Position numbers and translations under genes: made by a program. 64,000 bases of DNA from Diplodia intermedia (lineage: Eukaryota > Ascomycota > Dothideomycetes > Botryosphaeriales > Botryosphaeriaceae). Below are positions 34,601 to 45,531 of this stretch, in pieces; within the stretch, counting starts at the first letter, position 1; every line of letters starts with the position of its first letter. The stretch covers positions 248,001-312,000 of the forward strand of contig JAKEKT010000020.1 of the NCBI GenBank assembly GCA_021495925.1. Reading direction: 5' to 3'. The notes under the pieces are model-generated. The model saw only the letters and a list, made by a program, of their open reading frames with translations. It ran no database searches and was not told where the DNA came from.

Positions 34601-35700
34601 CGGGCTGCCTGTGGTTTCAAGACGGTGCGGAGGGGCGCACGTGTTGGCTCTGCCTCTGGCGGGCGGTGCCCGGTGTCCCGGCCAGGCGGCGCACGCGAGC
34701 CTCGTGCAGGAATGCCGGCGACGCTGGCGCAGAGGTACCGGCGTCCAAGAAAAGAGCAGGCGGCCGGTGAAAATAGCATGTGGCGACGGCAGACAGTGGG
34801 TCTCGTCGCGCGGCAGCAGCGACAGGCGGCGGTTAAAATAGGAGAGACAGGAGCACAGTAGCTAGTGGTGTTGGACACAGGCGCGAGGCACAGGCCTGAG
34901 GCACAGGCGACTTTATTTGGCAGGTGCACTCGCCCAGCCGGGCTTAGCAGCCCCCGCCCCGAGCCGCACGCCGCACGCTGCCAGACATCACCTCTCCGCC
35001 CCCCACAGCCTTGCTCCCGCCTTCTCGCGCATCTATTCTCATGCTCCCCGGCTCCACCGCGACTGCTATTCTGATGCATCTGGACGCCGCGCGCGCGATG
35101 CGGCGGCCGGCACAGCGCGACTCTTGTCGGTGAGCCGCCGCGGCGCCAGCCGCCGGCCAAGGCAGCAACGGTCAGTCATCTTGCACTGCCTCTCTTCCGC
35201 CGGTCACGGTCAACGTGGGTTTTGGCCTTTGCCGCCTTGACTAGATCCTTCGGCGTCATTTTCAATTATGCTGCCTGCAAACCGTGGCTTGCACGCGCTC
35301 TGGCACCTGACGTCCAGTCATGGCCGCGCTCTGTTTGCGTCAGAACATGTCGTTGTAGCCTGCGCCTTTCCGCTTCTTTCGCGCAGCTGCGCAAAACCGC
35401 CCTCTTGATGCCTTGCGCGCAATCCCACAGCAGTCTCGTCCGCGCGCTATGACTCTGTCTCGCCGTCCAGGCCATTCGCAGCTGCTGGTTTCCCTGTCGT
35501 CCTCTTACGCCGCAATGAATTCTGCCTTACCGCCGGCCGTGTTGGTCCTCACGCCTGGGCTTGGGGGCGGCCTTCGACCACCAACACTGCCTCGCACAGT
35601 CACACCCCCAAGGCGGCGCCCGATTGTTGGAATGTGCATTGGCGCTTTTGTTAGCAGCCTGCTTGAACATGGCCGTCAGATTGATGTCTTCACCCTCGAC

Positions 35701-35707
35701 TTATAAA
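35701..35707 (+). promoter_or_regulatory. TATA box of the small Tyr/Ser-rich gene
   Basis: TTATAAA at 35701 is followed by a long C/T-rich leader up to the ATG at 35891, a layout seen in highly expressed fungal genes. Confidence 0.5.
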
Positions 35708-35890
35708 GCCATCCTTCTCTCACCAACTGCCGCTATCCCTACCAACAAGCAAGCCACCAACCCATCAAGCCACTGTCCAACACTCCCGCCGCTCTCCAGC
35801 ATACATCAGCGCGCCTTACCCGCACTCACCTCATCACTCTCGACGACTTTAAATCCAGCCACCAACAAAAGCAATCCTACATCCGCCAAC

Positions 35891-36109
35891 ATGGACTCCT
35901 ACTCCTACGGCTCGAAGAAGGCTCAGCCTGCCTACTACTCGCCTTCCTCCTCATCCTCTCACTACTACGCCTCGTCCGCGGCAACAGCGTCGTCGATGAA
36001 GCCCACTCGTGGCTACGGCACCAAGCCCGGGTCACAACCGCCCAAGATCACCCAGGGCGGTCAAACTTACGACCCGGTGTCGCGCGACAACACGGGCTAC
36101 AACCGGTAA
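35891..36109 (+). CDS. Small Tyr/Ser-rich protein, 72 residues
   Basis: A single-exon frame starts with a good context (CCAACATGG) and encodes MDSYSYGSKKAQPAYYSPSS, a serine run, KPTRGYGTKPG, and GQTYDPVSRDNTGYNR before a TAA. It is rich in Tyr, Ser, Gly and Lys with no hydrophobic segment, so it is probably a disordered intracellular protein. I do not recognise a family with a known function. Support for its being real comes from codon bias towards C-ending codons, the TATA box 190 bases upstream, the C/T-rich leader, and the absence of a competing frame. Such genes are often abundant stress- or sporulation-related transcripts, which is inference only. Confidence 0.6.
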   Translation: MDSYSYGSKKAQPAYYSPSSSSSHYYASSAATASSMKPTRGYGTKPGSQPPKITQGGQTYDPVSRDNTGYNR

Positions 36110-38188
36110 ACTTTCGTCTCGCCCTACCACTCGCTTCTCCCCGTCCGCTACAGTATTTTTCTGCTCGCCGCGACTGTAGCGAGGGTGCGAGGAAGAAGGA
36201 ACAAGCGAGGGTTCCACAAGAAGGCGATCTCTATCAATCCTAGCGATCTAATCACCCTGTGATCTGCCAACTTCTCCGGATCTTATCCCCAAATCTCACT
36301 GCGCTCCTATCTCGCCAATCGGAGTGCAGATCTCCGGCTCTCCGACGATCTCCGCAGACAAGCATCGCCTTCTTGGACGAACCGACTCGCGCAACATCTA
36401 CCCTTATTTTTTTTCTCGTCGGCTCGAGCATCTTTCCTTGCTTCCGTCTTCAGCGTAGACACAAGACACAACATGGGCTCCACGGCCCCACACAAAAAAA
36501 ACAACCAAGAAAAATCGTGGGGGTTGGGGGGAAGTTTCTTGCTCGCGGTGATGGTGGTGGCTGACGCTCGCACCACCACAAGTCCCATTCCCGGCCCCCA
36601 CCCGAAGCTATTTTTGGGATGGGCAGTGCCGCAACCAACTCCCACAGCAACGATCCTCCACACCCCACCTCATATATACATCACAGCATTGGGCACGGCG
36701 TTTATCTGAGCTTGGCATCGCGGGACGGGATCACGGGCTGGTTTCATGGCTGTTGTCGCTATTTTTGGCATCCCCATCATCAACATCCTCCTCCTCGTTT
36801 CCCTCCCCGAACATCATCATACATCATTCTTGCATAGCGTCGGACAATTGGGCTGGGCTGGGTTCCTCATAAGCATGGCACATCGGATGGTCTTCAGCGG
36901 ACCTGGCGGCGTTTTGATTTTTTTTATATTCTTCCTTCTAGCGTTTCCTTCGCTTTCCTCCCTACTCGCTAGCATCAAATCGAGGTCGAGCGACGAGAAA
37001 TCGTCAGCTCCCTCTTTTCAACTCAACCCTGAAGCTCCTAAATGCTGATCGTGAATGCTGACCGTGCACGCTGAGTCTCTCTTTGTCTCACTCTATCCCC
37101 TGTCAAGGAAAAGGTTAAATATATCATCCCGTTCACCGAGTAAAAGGCGAAGGAGACACATCCATTACAACCACGCTATTAGGAAAAGGGTATGCTCGTC
37201 GACAACACCAGCAGCCACCGAGCCAACCTCACGCAAAGCAAACGTAGCCGGAAAAGCAGCAAGGCGAGGCAGCAAAATTCAAGGTAAAACAAATTAGTAT
37301 AAAAGACGATCGATCCTCTCGTGTTTTCTTTTTGCAACTGCCTACTAACGCGACGACATGAAGCCAAAGTACACAGACAAGCAGCCAGACAGATAGGTCG
37401 CCGAGCTGAGCTGAGCCGAGCCGAGCCCTTGTACGCCAGTGATTAAAAAGCAAAAAGCTGGCACGGAACGGCAAACAGAGACAGAGACCAAAAAAAGAAA
37501 ACACAACCGAGCAGACCGCACACACAGCTCTATTCAGCAAGCAAAGCAATAGCAAAGGGAAAAAAAAATAGAGTGAGAAAAGATACCACTACAAAAGAGC
37601 AAGGGAATAAGGCAAGGGAAACTGGACACAAGAATCCAACGCCCAATGAAATTCAGAAGTCTCCCATTTCTCGTCGTTCCACTAAAAGGTCAAAATAAAA
37701 ATCATAGCCATCGCGAGCGGACAGCACGTGGCCGCGTAATGGTGGTATGATGTTGATGAGGAAAGGAAAATGAAAAAGGAAAAGCACACTCAAAGAAAAA
37801 CTCTCCCCCGTTGATATCACAAACTTCCGTAGCGCAAGCCCCATCAATCTATCCCTCATTCCTACACCTTTCCAGGCCTGCGCGATGGGTGGTTGAATGA
37901 TGATCGGGAGTTGGCCGCATGATAAATAAAAAGCGGCCGAAATGTACACTGGTCACATCTACGTGGATGTTTCTTTGCTGACTTGAACCCTCTGGCGGGC
38001 GTTTTATTTTGTTGTTCTTTCTTGCGTCAAGGAATGCCGGCCAATTTTGAAACCTATCCTTCGTTTCCATGCATGAATCAAGAACTTCACCGTTTCTGAT
38101 GAGCCCATGACGCACGAAAAGATTCAAAGAAACCGTTTCCGCTGAGGCGCGTTTGTGCATCTCTTCCTTAGGTTCGGGGTATCATAAC
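36110..38188. other. Intergenic between convergent genes
   Basis: Presumably long 3' UTRs on both sides. A-rich tracts occur at 37260-37620. A hydrophobic 100-codon frame at 36746-37048 has an ATG but no other support. No RNA gene is recognised. Confidence 0.5.
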
Positions 38189-39339
38189 TTATTTCTGCTG
38201 GTTCATAACGACGACGACGGCGACGACGATAGCGATGATGATGAGGATGAGGACTGCGTGGCATGATCAGCAACCATGTCCCCGTAGGATCTACCATGCA
38301 GAACAGCGGTGTGGAGGATGAAGCACAGGTATGTGGGGAAAAAGCACTTACCAACAAGACCCAAGCAGTACCACTTCTTCCGGTTACGCGCGCGCGCGCT
38401 GTCGATGGCGACGGCGATCTCTTCATTGGCCTTGACTACGTTGTCGCGAACCTCCTCGCCCTTCTGCTCAATGTTCTCCACAAGCGGCTCCTGCTGCACG
38501 ACGATTTCGTTCAGGTCCTGGAACAGCTGTGCCAGCTCCACCATCTGCTGCTCGATCTTCTGGATCTCCTTGTGACGGCCTTCGACCGCACGCAGCGCGG
38601 ATTGCGACTGTCCTCGGCGGTCGCTCTGCATCATCTGTTTGACGCGAAACGTTAGCAACTCTCAGCTTCTGATTGCGGAGGAGCCTTGGCTGGATCCAAG
38701 ACATGTCTTGGTGCCACATACCGCTTGCTGGAAGATTTGCGCATTCGGATCCTCAACCGCCTGCTTGACCTCATCGTCGGTAGCGTCGGGGCGGACGATC
38801 CTGTACTGACGGGCCTGGCTCTCCTGCAGCTCCTTCCTGAACTTGCTCTCCACCTCCTGGAACTTGTTGATGGTGCTCTTGAGACGGCGGTCCACGCGGC
38901 CGACCTGCGGCTTGTTGCGCGGCTCGCCCGACTCGGGCAGGCCCTTGATCCGCCTCATGCGGTCGACGAGGCCACGGTAGCCCGTCATGATCTCGTTGTT
39001 AAGTGTGTCGATCTGGTTCTTGTAGACCAGCGGCTCGTTGACGGCCGATTTGTGCAGGCGCGTCAGCTGCTCGAGCTGCGCGTCGATCTGGTCGAGCGCG
39101 CGGTCAATGGCCTGGCAGTCATTGAGGATGGCGTTCGGGTCGACGGGCTGCTGAGCGAAACCGCCGTTGTTCATGGCCTGCATCTCATAATCGGGTTCTG
39201 TGAAAGCTACGCTCTTAGCGACTGTTCAGGCGCGTCGTGGGGGCGGCTTGATCTTACGGTTGCTGTAGCCATTATTGTCGCCGTAGGGGTTCTGGGCGCC
39301 GTAGCCGCCCTGGCTGTAACCGCCGTACTGTGATGCCAT
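38189..39339 (-). CDS. SSO1: Plasma-membrane syntaxin (Qa-SNARE)
   Basis: Four exons (39339-39258, 39197-38722, 38634-38352, 38253-38189) give 301 residues, close to yeast Sso1 (290). The N-terminus is Gly/Tyr/Asn-rich. It is followed by the Habc helices (from AILNDCQAIDRALDQIDAQL to QYRIVRPDATDDEV), a linker and the H3 SNARE helix (ALRAVEGRHKEIQKIEQQM onward), with the zero-layer glutamine near residue 225 in LFQDLN. A C-terminal membrane anchor (VLILIIIAIVVAVVVVM) ends in NQQK. It forms the t-SNARE with SEC9 for exocytosis at the plasma membrane and, in filamentous fungi, at hyphal tips and septa. The last intron interrupts the codon just before the anchor, a position common in fungal SSO genes. 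All introns are GT-AG. Confidence 0.95.
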
Positions 39340-40155
39340 GGTTTAGCAGAGGAAGAGGCGGAGGGAGCGTGAGAGCGTTGCGGTGGAGGAGCGGGCGGCG
39401 AGGCGGCGGAGCTAAGGCTTACACTCATGGTGAGAAGGTGAAACTATAAGCGTGTGGATGCGACTCCTGGGGGCCGGGTGGCTAGACTGCGGCGGTATCG
39501 AGCGGGTGGGCGCGTGGAGCGTGGGTGGTTTGCAGTTGACGTGTGGGTGGAGCGCCAGGCGAACGATCGGAATGAGCTGTGGAAGCGCCGGTAAGAAGTA
39601 AAGAACGACAGCGACGGATCCGCGGCTCTGGATGCGCGAGGGAAGGCTGAGTAGGCGCAGCTGCTGAGGAGATGCGACAGGAAAGATGGTAGGGCAGGCG
39701 CAGCCCCTGGGGCGAATGCGGAAAGGGCCCCAGCCCAGGGCCCCAGCCAAGGGCCCCAGCCACAGCGGGTTCCAAAACAATTGAGCCCGCCCGCATCTGC
39801 CTCGCCGAGACACCGCACCACGCTGGTATTGCTAGTTAAATCCAACATCCGGATGAATCTGCGCGCGCCCACGGCTCCGTCTACGTGCGGAAATCGAGCC
39901 CCGCGGCCAAGGTCGGAGGAGCGCAGCATTCTTGGAGCAGCTCAAAGGGCTCACTTCTTTTGTCGCCGGCCGTGCAGCCGCCCGCGTGCGGCCAGGGCGC
40001 AACATGGTCGCTCATTTGCTCACTATTTTTGTCGCACGAGTCCTAACACGAAAGCACCACGGTGCATCATGAGCTCCGCAGACGGCGCTGCCACCACACC
40101 TGCTGCCATTCTCGATCCAGTGCTGGCTGCTGGAGCCGCATAAGTGTCCTGCGCC
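39340..40155. other. Upstream region of SSO1 and downstream region of NPT1
   Basis: Both genes are on the minus strand, so this holds the SSO1 promoter and the NPT1 3' UTR. It includes a 13-bp tandem repeat at 39725-39763. No coding frame is supported. Confidence 0.5.
39725..39763. repeat. Three 13-bp tandem repeats
   Basis: Three units of GGGCCCCAGCC plus two variable bases start at 39725, 39738 and 39751, about 390 bases upstream of the SSO1 start. Each contains the palindrome GGGCCC. Confidence 0.8.
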
Positions 40156-41758
40156 TCAGGCAGCCTTTGGAGCCGCTGCGCCCTCCGTTCCCCACCGCGT
40201 CCGCTCGTCGCCGCCCGCCCATTCCTTCTCGACGTAGCCCAGCCGCCGCTTCACGTCCGCAACAACGGCCTTGTCGCCTGTGTTCTTGCCAATATTGTCG
40301 CTGATCTTGACCGCAGCCCTGCCCTCTGCCGACGCTATCTTAATGACAATGTTGAGCGGCACCGACTTCTGGCCCGTGGACCCGCGCTCGAAATCATCTG
40401 TGGGATCGTCAGCAACCGATACAGCCTTGGCCACCGCCCGCGCCACTCACTTGTCAAAAACGTCCCTACCCCGAACGTTGGCTGGAATCCTTCGGCCTCG
40501 GCCGCCTTCTTGTAATCTAGGCACAGGTCGATGTTGAGCGAGTCGGAGAAGACGATGACCTTCTTGCCCTCGATGCCCTCTGCGTCGTAGAAGTCGCGCA
40601 TCGTTTTGATGAAGCCCCTGGGGTCTCCAGAGTCCTGTCGCACCCCGGTAAACGTCTGGGCAAATGTCGGCACCTCCGTATTTGTGCCATCACCCTTGCT
40701 AATCGGGGCGTGGATAGGCGGCTCGGTGTTCCCGAGCGTTGCCGTGTCGGGCAGTGTGGAGCTCGCGGCCACTGAAGCCGCAGTCGCGGCCGAGCCCGGC
40801 TCGGCAGTCGTATAGCTAGGGATCGGCTTCCTGAATGCTTTCAAGAAATCAGGTGTGCCGAATGTGTCGGTTAAAGCGATGCCCAGCACCTGGACCGGTC
40901 AGCACTCCTGAACATCGCCCTCCGGCTTGGTTTGCTTACACCCTCGCCAAACGTGCCAACCCAGTAGCTGAGGGCAATCTCGTTGGCGTCCTCGTAGTTG
41001 TTTGTCACCGCTGCGACACCCATGAACCATTCATGGGCGACTGTCCCAACAGGAGAAACCCCGTACTTCATGGCAAAATGGACATTACTCGTGCCTGTCA
41101 CTTTCCCAGCCCATCCGTTACCTTCGGCCTCCTTTGCCGCTTTCATGAGACCGCGCATCACGAGATCGTGGGTGTGATAATCACGCCTTCTTCTGCTGCC
41201 AAACTCTGAGAAGATGCACCCATTCTCCAGTAGCTTCAATCCCTTCTGGTATGCCTTGTCCAACTGGCCATCATGGCTCCAATCCGTATCGCAGAACTTG
41301 AAGTAAGCCTCGCTGATGAGAGCGAGCAAGGGGATCTCGTATAATATCGTCTCAACCCACAACCCTTCGGTCTTCAGATCCAAGTTGCCTATATCGTCGT
41401 CGGCCCCGGTATCATTGTCCGCATTGAACGAAAGCTTGATCTGGGTGTCGGGGTGTAGCCGGAAGGTACGGAGGAAGCGGAGGTACTGGTCGTTCAAGTA
41501 GGTGCAGCTGTTCTTGAGAAAGTCGAGCTCGTCTTGCGAAAAGGTAATGTGCGCGAGCTTGTCGATTTGAGATTGAAGCCAGCGGTAGGCGGCGCGGGTG
41601 AAGCGCATGTGGGGAGTGCGGTTCGTGAAGCTGTAGGTGACATTTACGTCCGGGAAGTATTTGAGCACGCAGCACTGCATCGTGAGCTTGTACAGGTCGG
41701 TATCGAGCAGAGAGTTGACGCCCTCGGGCAAGGCGGCGGCATTGTTGTGGATGGCCAT
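40156..41758 (-). CDS. NPT1: Nicotinate phosphoribosyltransferase
   Basis: Three exons (41758-40940, 40889-40451, 40397-40156) give 499 residues. The enzyme joins nicotinate to PRPP with ATP to make nicotinate mononucleotide in the NAD salvage (Preiss-Handler) pathway. Family segments are in order: SLLDTDLYKLTMQ at the N-terminus, YSFTNRTP, FSEFGSRRRRDYHTHDLV (the GSRR phosphoribosyl-binding loop), GTSNVHFAMKYGVSPVGTVA with HEW after it, TDTFGTPDF, RQDSGDP, IVFSDSLN and FGVGTFLTND. The catalytic His is in the RRDYHTHD-HEWF context expected for the family. An Ala/Ser/Thr-rich insert of about 55 residues sits between KPIPSY and FTGVRQDSG; fungal homologues also vary here. The C-terminal part KISDNIGKNTGD is standard. 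The intron phases close, and the start at 41758 gives MAIHNNAAALPEG. Confidence 0.96.
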
Positions 41759-42150
41759 TCCTGAGAAAGGCGCGAGGTCGGCGTTTGCGCGGGCGCAGAG
41801 GCAGCGAGGCGGGCGCGGTGGTTATGTAGAGTGGTGGTGGGGCCGCGCGTTGGATCTTGGACGGCGCGTCGCGGGGCAGATGTCACGATCGGAGATAACA
41901 CCCTGCAGGGCGAATTCGTCACTTCTTATACGCAATCCTTTCGGCTTCGCGCGCCAATCTGCATGGACGTCCCTCGTGCATGCTACGCCCATCAAACGTT
42001 TCCGATCAAGCCCTTGCCCCGCCCGTCTCATAGAGCTGACGCTGGCGTTTGTTCCACTCACGCTGGCTGAAACGTCCGTGCACCAGTCAGTCACAGTCAC
42101 AGTCACAGCAGAACATTACCGCGGGATGCCAAGACTTGATTATGGAATGA
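41759..42150. other. Promoter region of NPT1
   Basis: Upstream of NPT1 and downstream of the next minus-strand gene. Contains a short AGTCAC hexamer run near 42090-42108. No gene is seen. Confidence 0.5.
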
Positions 42151-43164
42151 CTAGTGGCCGGTTGCATGTAACAACAGTGCAGGACCCTCCGGGCCGGTGG
42201 AGGGCCTGATTGAATAGAAAGAAAGTTTCCTGATGATCTCCGGGAGCTGTGGAGGCATCTCATTGCTCGAGAGTAGCGCGTGGGCCAGTATTATCGCGAT
42301 GGTCGTATCGAGTTCGATTATACTCCGGAAAGCCTCTATGTTGAAGACATCCGGGTACAAGTGCGCATTCGCGCGCAGGTTGAGAACATGGCTCATGCCA
42401 GGTATTTGTTCCATTCGCCTCGCGTCTTTGACACTGACACCGTAGATCTGGTGGAAAGCCTCTCGTTCAATTCGCGAGTGGAGGCTAAAGAAGTTGATTA
42501 GAATCGTGTCCGCATAGACGTCGGCAGTGTCGGCTTCAACTGCAATGAGCAGGTGAGCCTGTAGCGATTTATCTAATGGCATCGCCCAGTCGCAAACCGG
42601 TTCTTTGTTGGTCATACCCAAGGCTCGAGTAAGCGCGTCTCCATGCTTCCGGATGTACCGGTCGAGGAAGTGGCATCTCTGCAGGAGTTGTTTGTTTCTT
42701 TTGAACCCAAGACACGCGCGTATCCAGCAGCACCTCCAGTCAACCAGCGTCGCCAACATCAGCGCCCTGTTGTATGGCACCCTAGTATATTGACCACTAG
42801 GCTTGTTAAACATAGCATAGCCGATGCGCTGGTCGTCGAGTATCGAGAATACGTGCCGAAGCGATTCGGTGATACACGGCACCAACCGCCGACACATCGT
42901 ACGCTCGGAGGCATCCATATGCATTAAGAGAGCCTGCACGTTTTTCTTGGCCCTGAAACTCAAGGTTTGTACACCATCTACGTGGTCGCACTCGACGGAT
43001 TCCTCAACTTCCACCAATCGCCGAATGTGCCCTATCAGCTCGGCGAGACTGAGGTCCTTGATGTCCTTCTTCGGGTGCTCCTGCGGCATCGTCGACGGCT
43101 CGCTTGGGTTGGAAAAGGTATTCGAGCTGCAAGCGTCGAGAAAATCACTCTGAGTGTCGGCCAT
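42151..43164 (-). CDS. Unrecognised 337-residue protein
   Basis: A single-exon frame from the ATG at 43164 (MADTQSDFLDACSSNTFSNP) to a stop at 42151-42153. After a Ser/Pro-rich lead, the body is predicted alpha-helical with charged and hydrophobic alternation: DLSLAELIGHIRRLVEVEES, FRAKKNVQALLMHMD, MLATLVDWRCCWIRACLGF, and HLLIAVEADTADVYADTILI. I find no catalytic motif, signal peptide or clear membrane anchor, and do not recognise a family. It resembles the lineage-specific orphan genes often found around fungal NLR loci, including an uninterrupted frame with codon use less GC-biased than the neighbouring NPT1. It is the first gene of the accessory island. Confidence 0.6.
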   Translation of the reverse strand: MADTQSDFLDACSSNTFSNPSEPSTMPQEHPKKDIKDLSLAELIGHIRRLVEVEESVECDHVDGVQTLSFRAKKNVQALLMHMDASERTMCRRLVPCITESLRHVFSILDDQRIGYAMFNKPSGQYTRVPYNRALMLATLVDWRCCWIRACLGFKRNKQLLQRCHFLDRYIRKHGDALTRALGMTNKEPVCDWAMPLDKSLQAHLLIAVEADTADVYADTILINFFSLHSRIEREAFHQIYGVSVKDARRMEQIPGMSHVLNLRANAHLYPDVFNIEAFRSIIELDTTIAIILAHALLSSNEMPPQLPEIIRKLSFYSIRPSTGPEGPALLLHATGH

Positions 43165-43468
43165 GTCGCTGATTTGTGGCCGGTAAAAATGGTGTTACGT
43201 CTTTCTGAATAGCAGGGCTCGTTCTTTGGAGGGATGACCTGAAAGTGCCGCGCTTCTTGACCGCGGCCAGGAATGACAGAAAAATGCGTTGACGAAAGGA
43301 CTTGGCAGGTTGTTTGCTACGCAACGAAAACGTGAGATGTCTTGTCGGTGGTTGGATGACGACTGCTGCAGCCTTCTGAGCGGCGCTTTCCCGAAAAACG
43401 TTACCGCTCTTCCTAGACGGGCAGTCGAGTCCAGTGCGGGCCTCAGCTACCTTTTTGGAACCTACTGA
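43165..43468. other. Spacer, no gene seen
   Basis: 304 bases between the orphan gene and the pseudogene, both on the minus strand. Nothing is recognised. Confidence 0.5.
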
Positions 43469-44598
43469 TCACAATTTTTCTTTCTCCGAAAACGATGGCG
43501 TGAGCGTCCTTGAAGAGCTGCTACTCGATGGTGGCGTCGGCGTCGTTGGCGGTGGCCTTGCCTCTTGCTCCGCCTTGAGTCGCTCCTTTGCCGTTGCCCT
43601 CATCTCATCGAAGAACATCTTCTCGTCTGGACGAAGTTCGCCCGGGAAGAAGATTGGCAGGAGCGAAAGACCAACCTTGGGGTACCTTCTCTCCGTCTCC
43701 TGGAGCATTTGCATGACCCTTCCTTCGAAAATCTCATCGATGCTCTCCATCGGCACGCCCATGGCGCTGGGATCCCTCGCCATGCCCGCGGCCGTTACAT
43801 TCTGCACCATGCCCAAAAACCCCACGCCAAGGAGATACCACGTATTCTCCTCCAGCCCGGCCACGCACAGCAGGAACGCAATCCAGCAGACGGCCAAAGC
43901 CCCCAGCAACAGGCGCGTGTGATGCACGGGATGGCCCCTCGCCGTCGCCAGGTCCTCGAGGTTCAGGCTTTCGTCGTGGCCGCAGAGCACGACGACGGCC
44001 ACCCGCCCGCCGCCGTCGTGCGGTAGACGGAGACGTGGAGCGACGCCTTGCTGGTGGCGAGGCGCTTTTCGATGTCGCGCAGGATGCGCCCGAGGATCCA
44101 CGAGTTGTTGGTGCGCGAGTAGTCCGACGAGAGGTTGATGAGGAGCGACGGGCAGTCGGACATGGGCATCAGCCGGCCGTCGCCGATGGCGGAGAGGAGC
44201 GAGGTGAAGGAGTAGGAGACGAAGCCGAAGCTGAAGGCGACCGGGGCGATGTGCCGGCCGCGGAGCTGGGCGACTGCTTTCTGTGCCGAGTAGGTGGTAA
44301 GCATATGTACTGTACTGAACGACAGTACACGTACCTGGACGATGTCTCCGCCGATGATCATCAACACGCTCGACAGATCACTTGGGTTTTGCCATTGCTT
44401 GGCCAGCGCCCCAAGTATGTTCGACAACCCGTCACCCTAACGGGATACTGGGGAGCTGGTGGTCGTTGCGCTTGGAGCACTCGGCTGCACGTCCGCCGGC
44501 GTGGGAAGGCAGTCCGCCCGCGTCAGCAACACTGCAATCAGAAAAATAAGCCGTAAGAGCGGCATAGTAAAGCGGTACGGTGCCTGCATAGGAGCCAT
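43469..44598 (-). pseudogene. Broken paralogue of the 18.5-kb membrane protein
   Basis: The frame begins at ATG 44598 with a signal-peptide-like MAPMQAPYRFTMPLLRLIFL and runs to an in-frame TAG near 44440. It then continues in the same frame with LSNILGALAKQWQNPSDLSS, has a normal GT-AG intron (44334-44281), and goes on through APVAFSFGFVSYSF and NNSWILGRILRDIE. After KASLHVSVYR the homology jumps: about 130 residues present in the intact paralogue, including two membrane helices, are missing. The reading frame also shifts by one within a GGC/GGG run near 44005 before resuming as VAVVVLCGHDESLNLEDL, then ALAVCWIAFLLCVAGL and YLLGVGFLGMVQNV. A Pro/Ser-rich tail ends at 43469. A nonsense codon, a deletion and a frameshift together argue for a pseudogene; the frameshift alone could be a sequencing error. 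Confidence 0.75.
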
Positions 44599-45531
44599 GT
44601 CGGTTCTGGGCCAAGAGTCGTTCGGTGGAGCATTTGGCCGTTAAGTTCGAAGGGTGAGGTCGAGAATCAGGCTGAGGCGCAGCTGCATGTCCTGCTCACC
44701 GGATCGAGGCTGTGACGGGACCTACGTGGTTGCAGATCTGCCTCGCCCGTTTCCCAGAAATGATGTGGCGGCTGCATGAGGCCGTGTACGGCATAGCTGG
44801 AGTGGGGGCTGGGTAACCTCTCAGCCAAGATCCAAAACGAGATGATCTTCGGCCTTTGCTGGATATCCACGATACTTCAATCCTAGAGCTCATTCCAAAG
44901 GACCAGAGGACCACATCGCCGAAACTTGTGTTCGAGTACCCAAGGTCAAATTCGCATGCTCTACAGAGAAGGGCCAGGTAGACCTCTGACTCATACACTG
45001 ACACGTCCTCAAGCCTGCTATCTGCTTCACACCTCTCTTCACCGTACGGTAGTGTTTCCATGGAGGATTAAAATGCTATAGGCCCAGAACAGTGGTTCTT
45101 GATCTCTTGCAAGAAAGCTCCAAGGTATGTAACGTTTACCAGGCTGATCCGGGACCATACGCTCAACTTTACGTCAACAGTAACTGCAAGTGCAAGCACG
45201 TCTTATTGGATCAACAAGCTCCGTGCTGAAGTGCACTGCCATCGTAGAGTACTTCCGTCTACGAGTTGGCGCTTAGGCTACTGCATCATGAGGTTACACA
45301 AGAACCTCGATGTGCCATAGCCTGACTTGTGCCCCTGTCGGCGGCCAACAAACATCTGGCAAGGCTCTCACCAAGTTACCTTAACCCCGCTGCTTAGCTA
45401 GCGACTTGCATCGCTCCGCCACGTTGCCAATCCCAAGCAAAGCAGCCTTCCCAAGAATTGTAAGGCATACACCCCTCATTAATGGCCGTCAAAGAACTGA
45501 CTTCTCATGCTTCGCGATTAGCGGTACGGAC
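44599..45531. other. Spacer upstream of the first NLR gene
   Basis: Contains the promoter of the NLR-like gene. A 121-codon minus-strand frame (44696-45061, METLPYGEERCEADSRLED) has an ATG and a protein-like first half but no family support, and I do not call it. Confidence 0.4.

Larger units (their letters stand above)
31459..35890. other. 4.4-kb gene-free interval with large shared upstream region
   Basis: The divergent interval between the transporter and the small Tyr/Ser-rich gene. Long GC-rich open frames exist (for example 31935-32873, plus strand) but they overlap others on both strands and show no domain, signal peptide or splice logic. It may hold long regulatory regions or non-coding transcripts; I see no repeat, tRNA or transposon. 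Confidence 0.45.

Noticed and set aside
36746..37048. 100-codon hydrophobic frame with an ATG
   Set aside because: Lies in a probable 3' UTR; the hydrophobicity comes from T-rich DNA and nothing else supports it.
44696..45061. 121-codon minus-strand frame beginning METLPYGEER
   Set aside because: The first half looks protein-like, but there is no family match by eye, no promoter feature and the second half is low quality. It could be a gene fragment; not enough to call.
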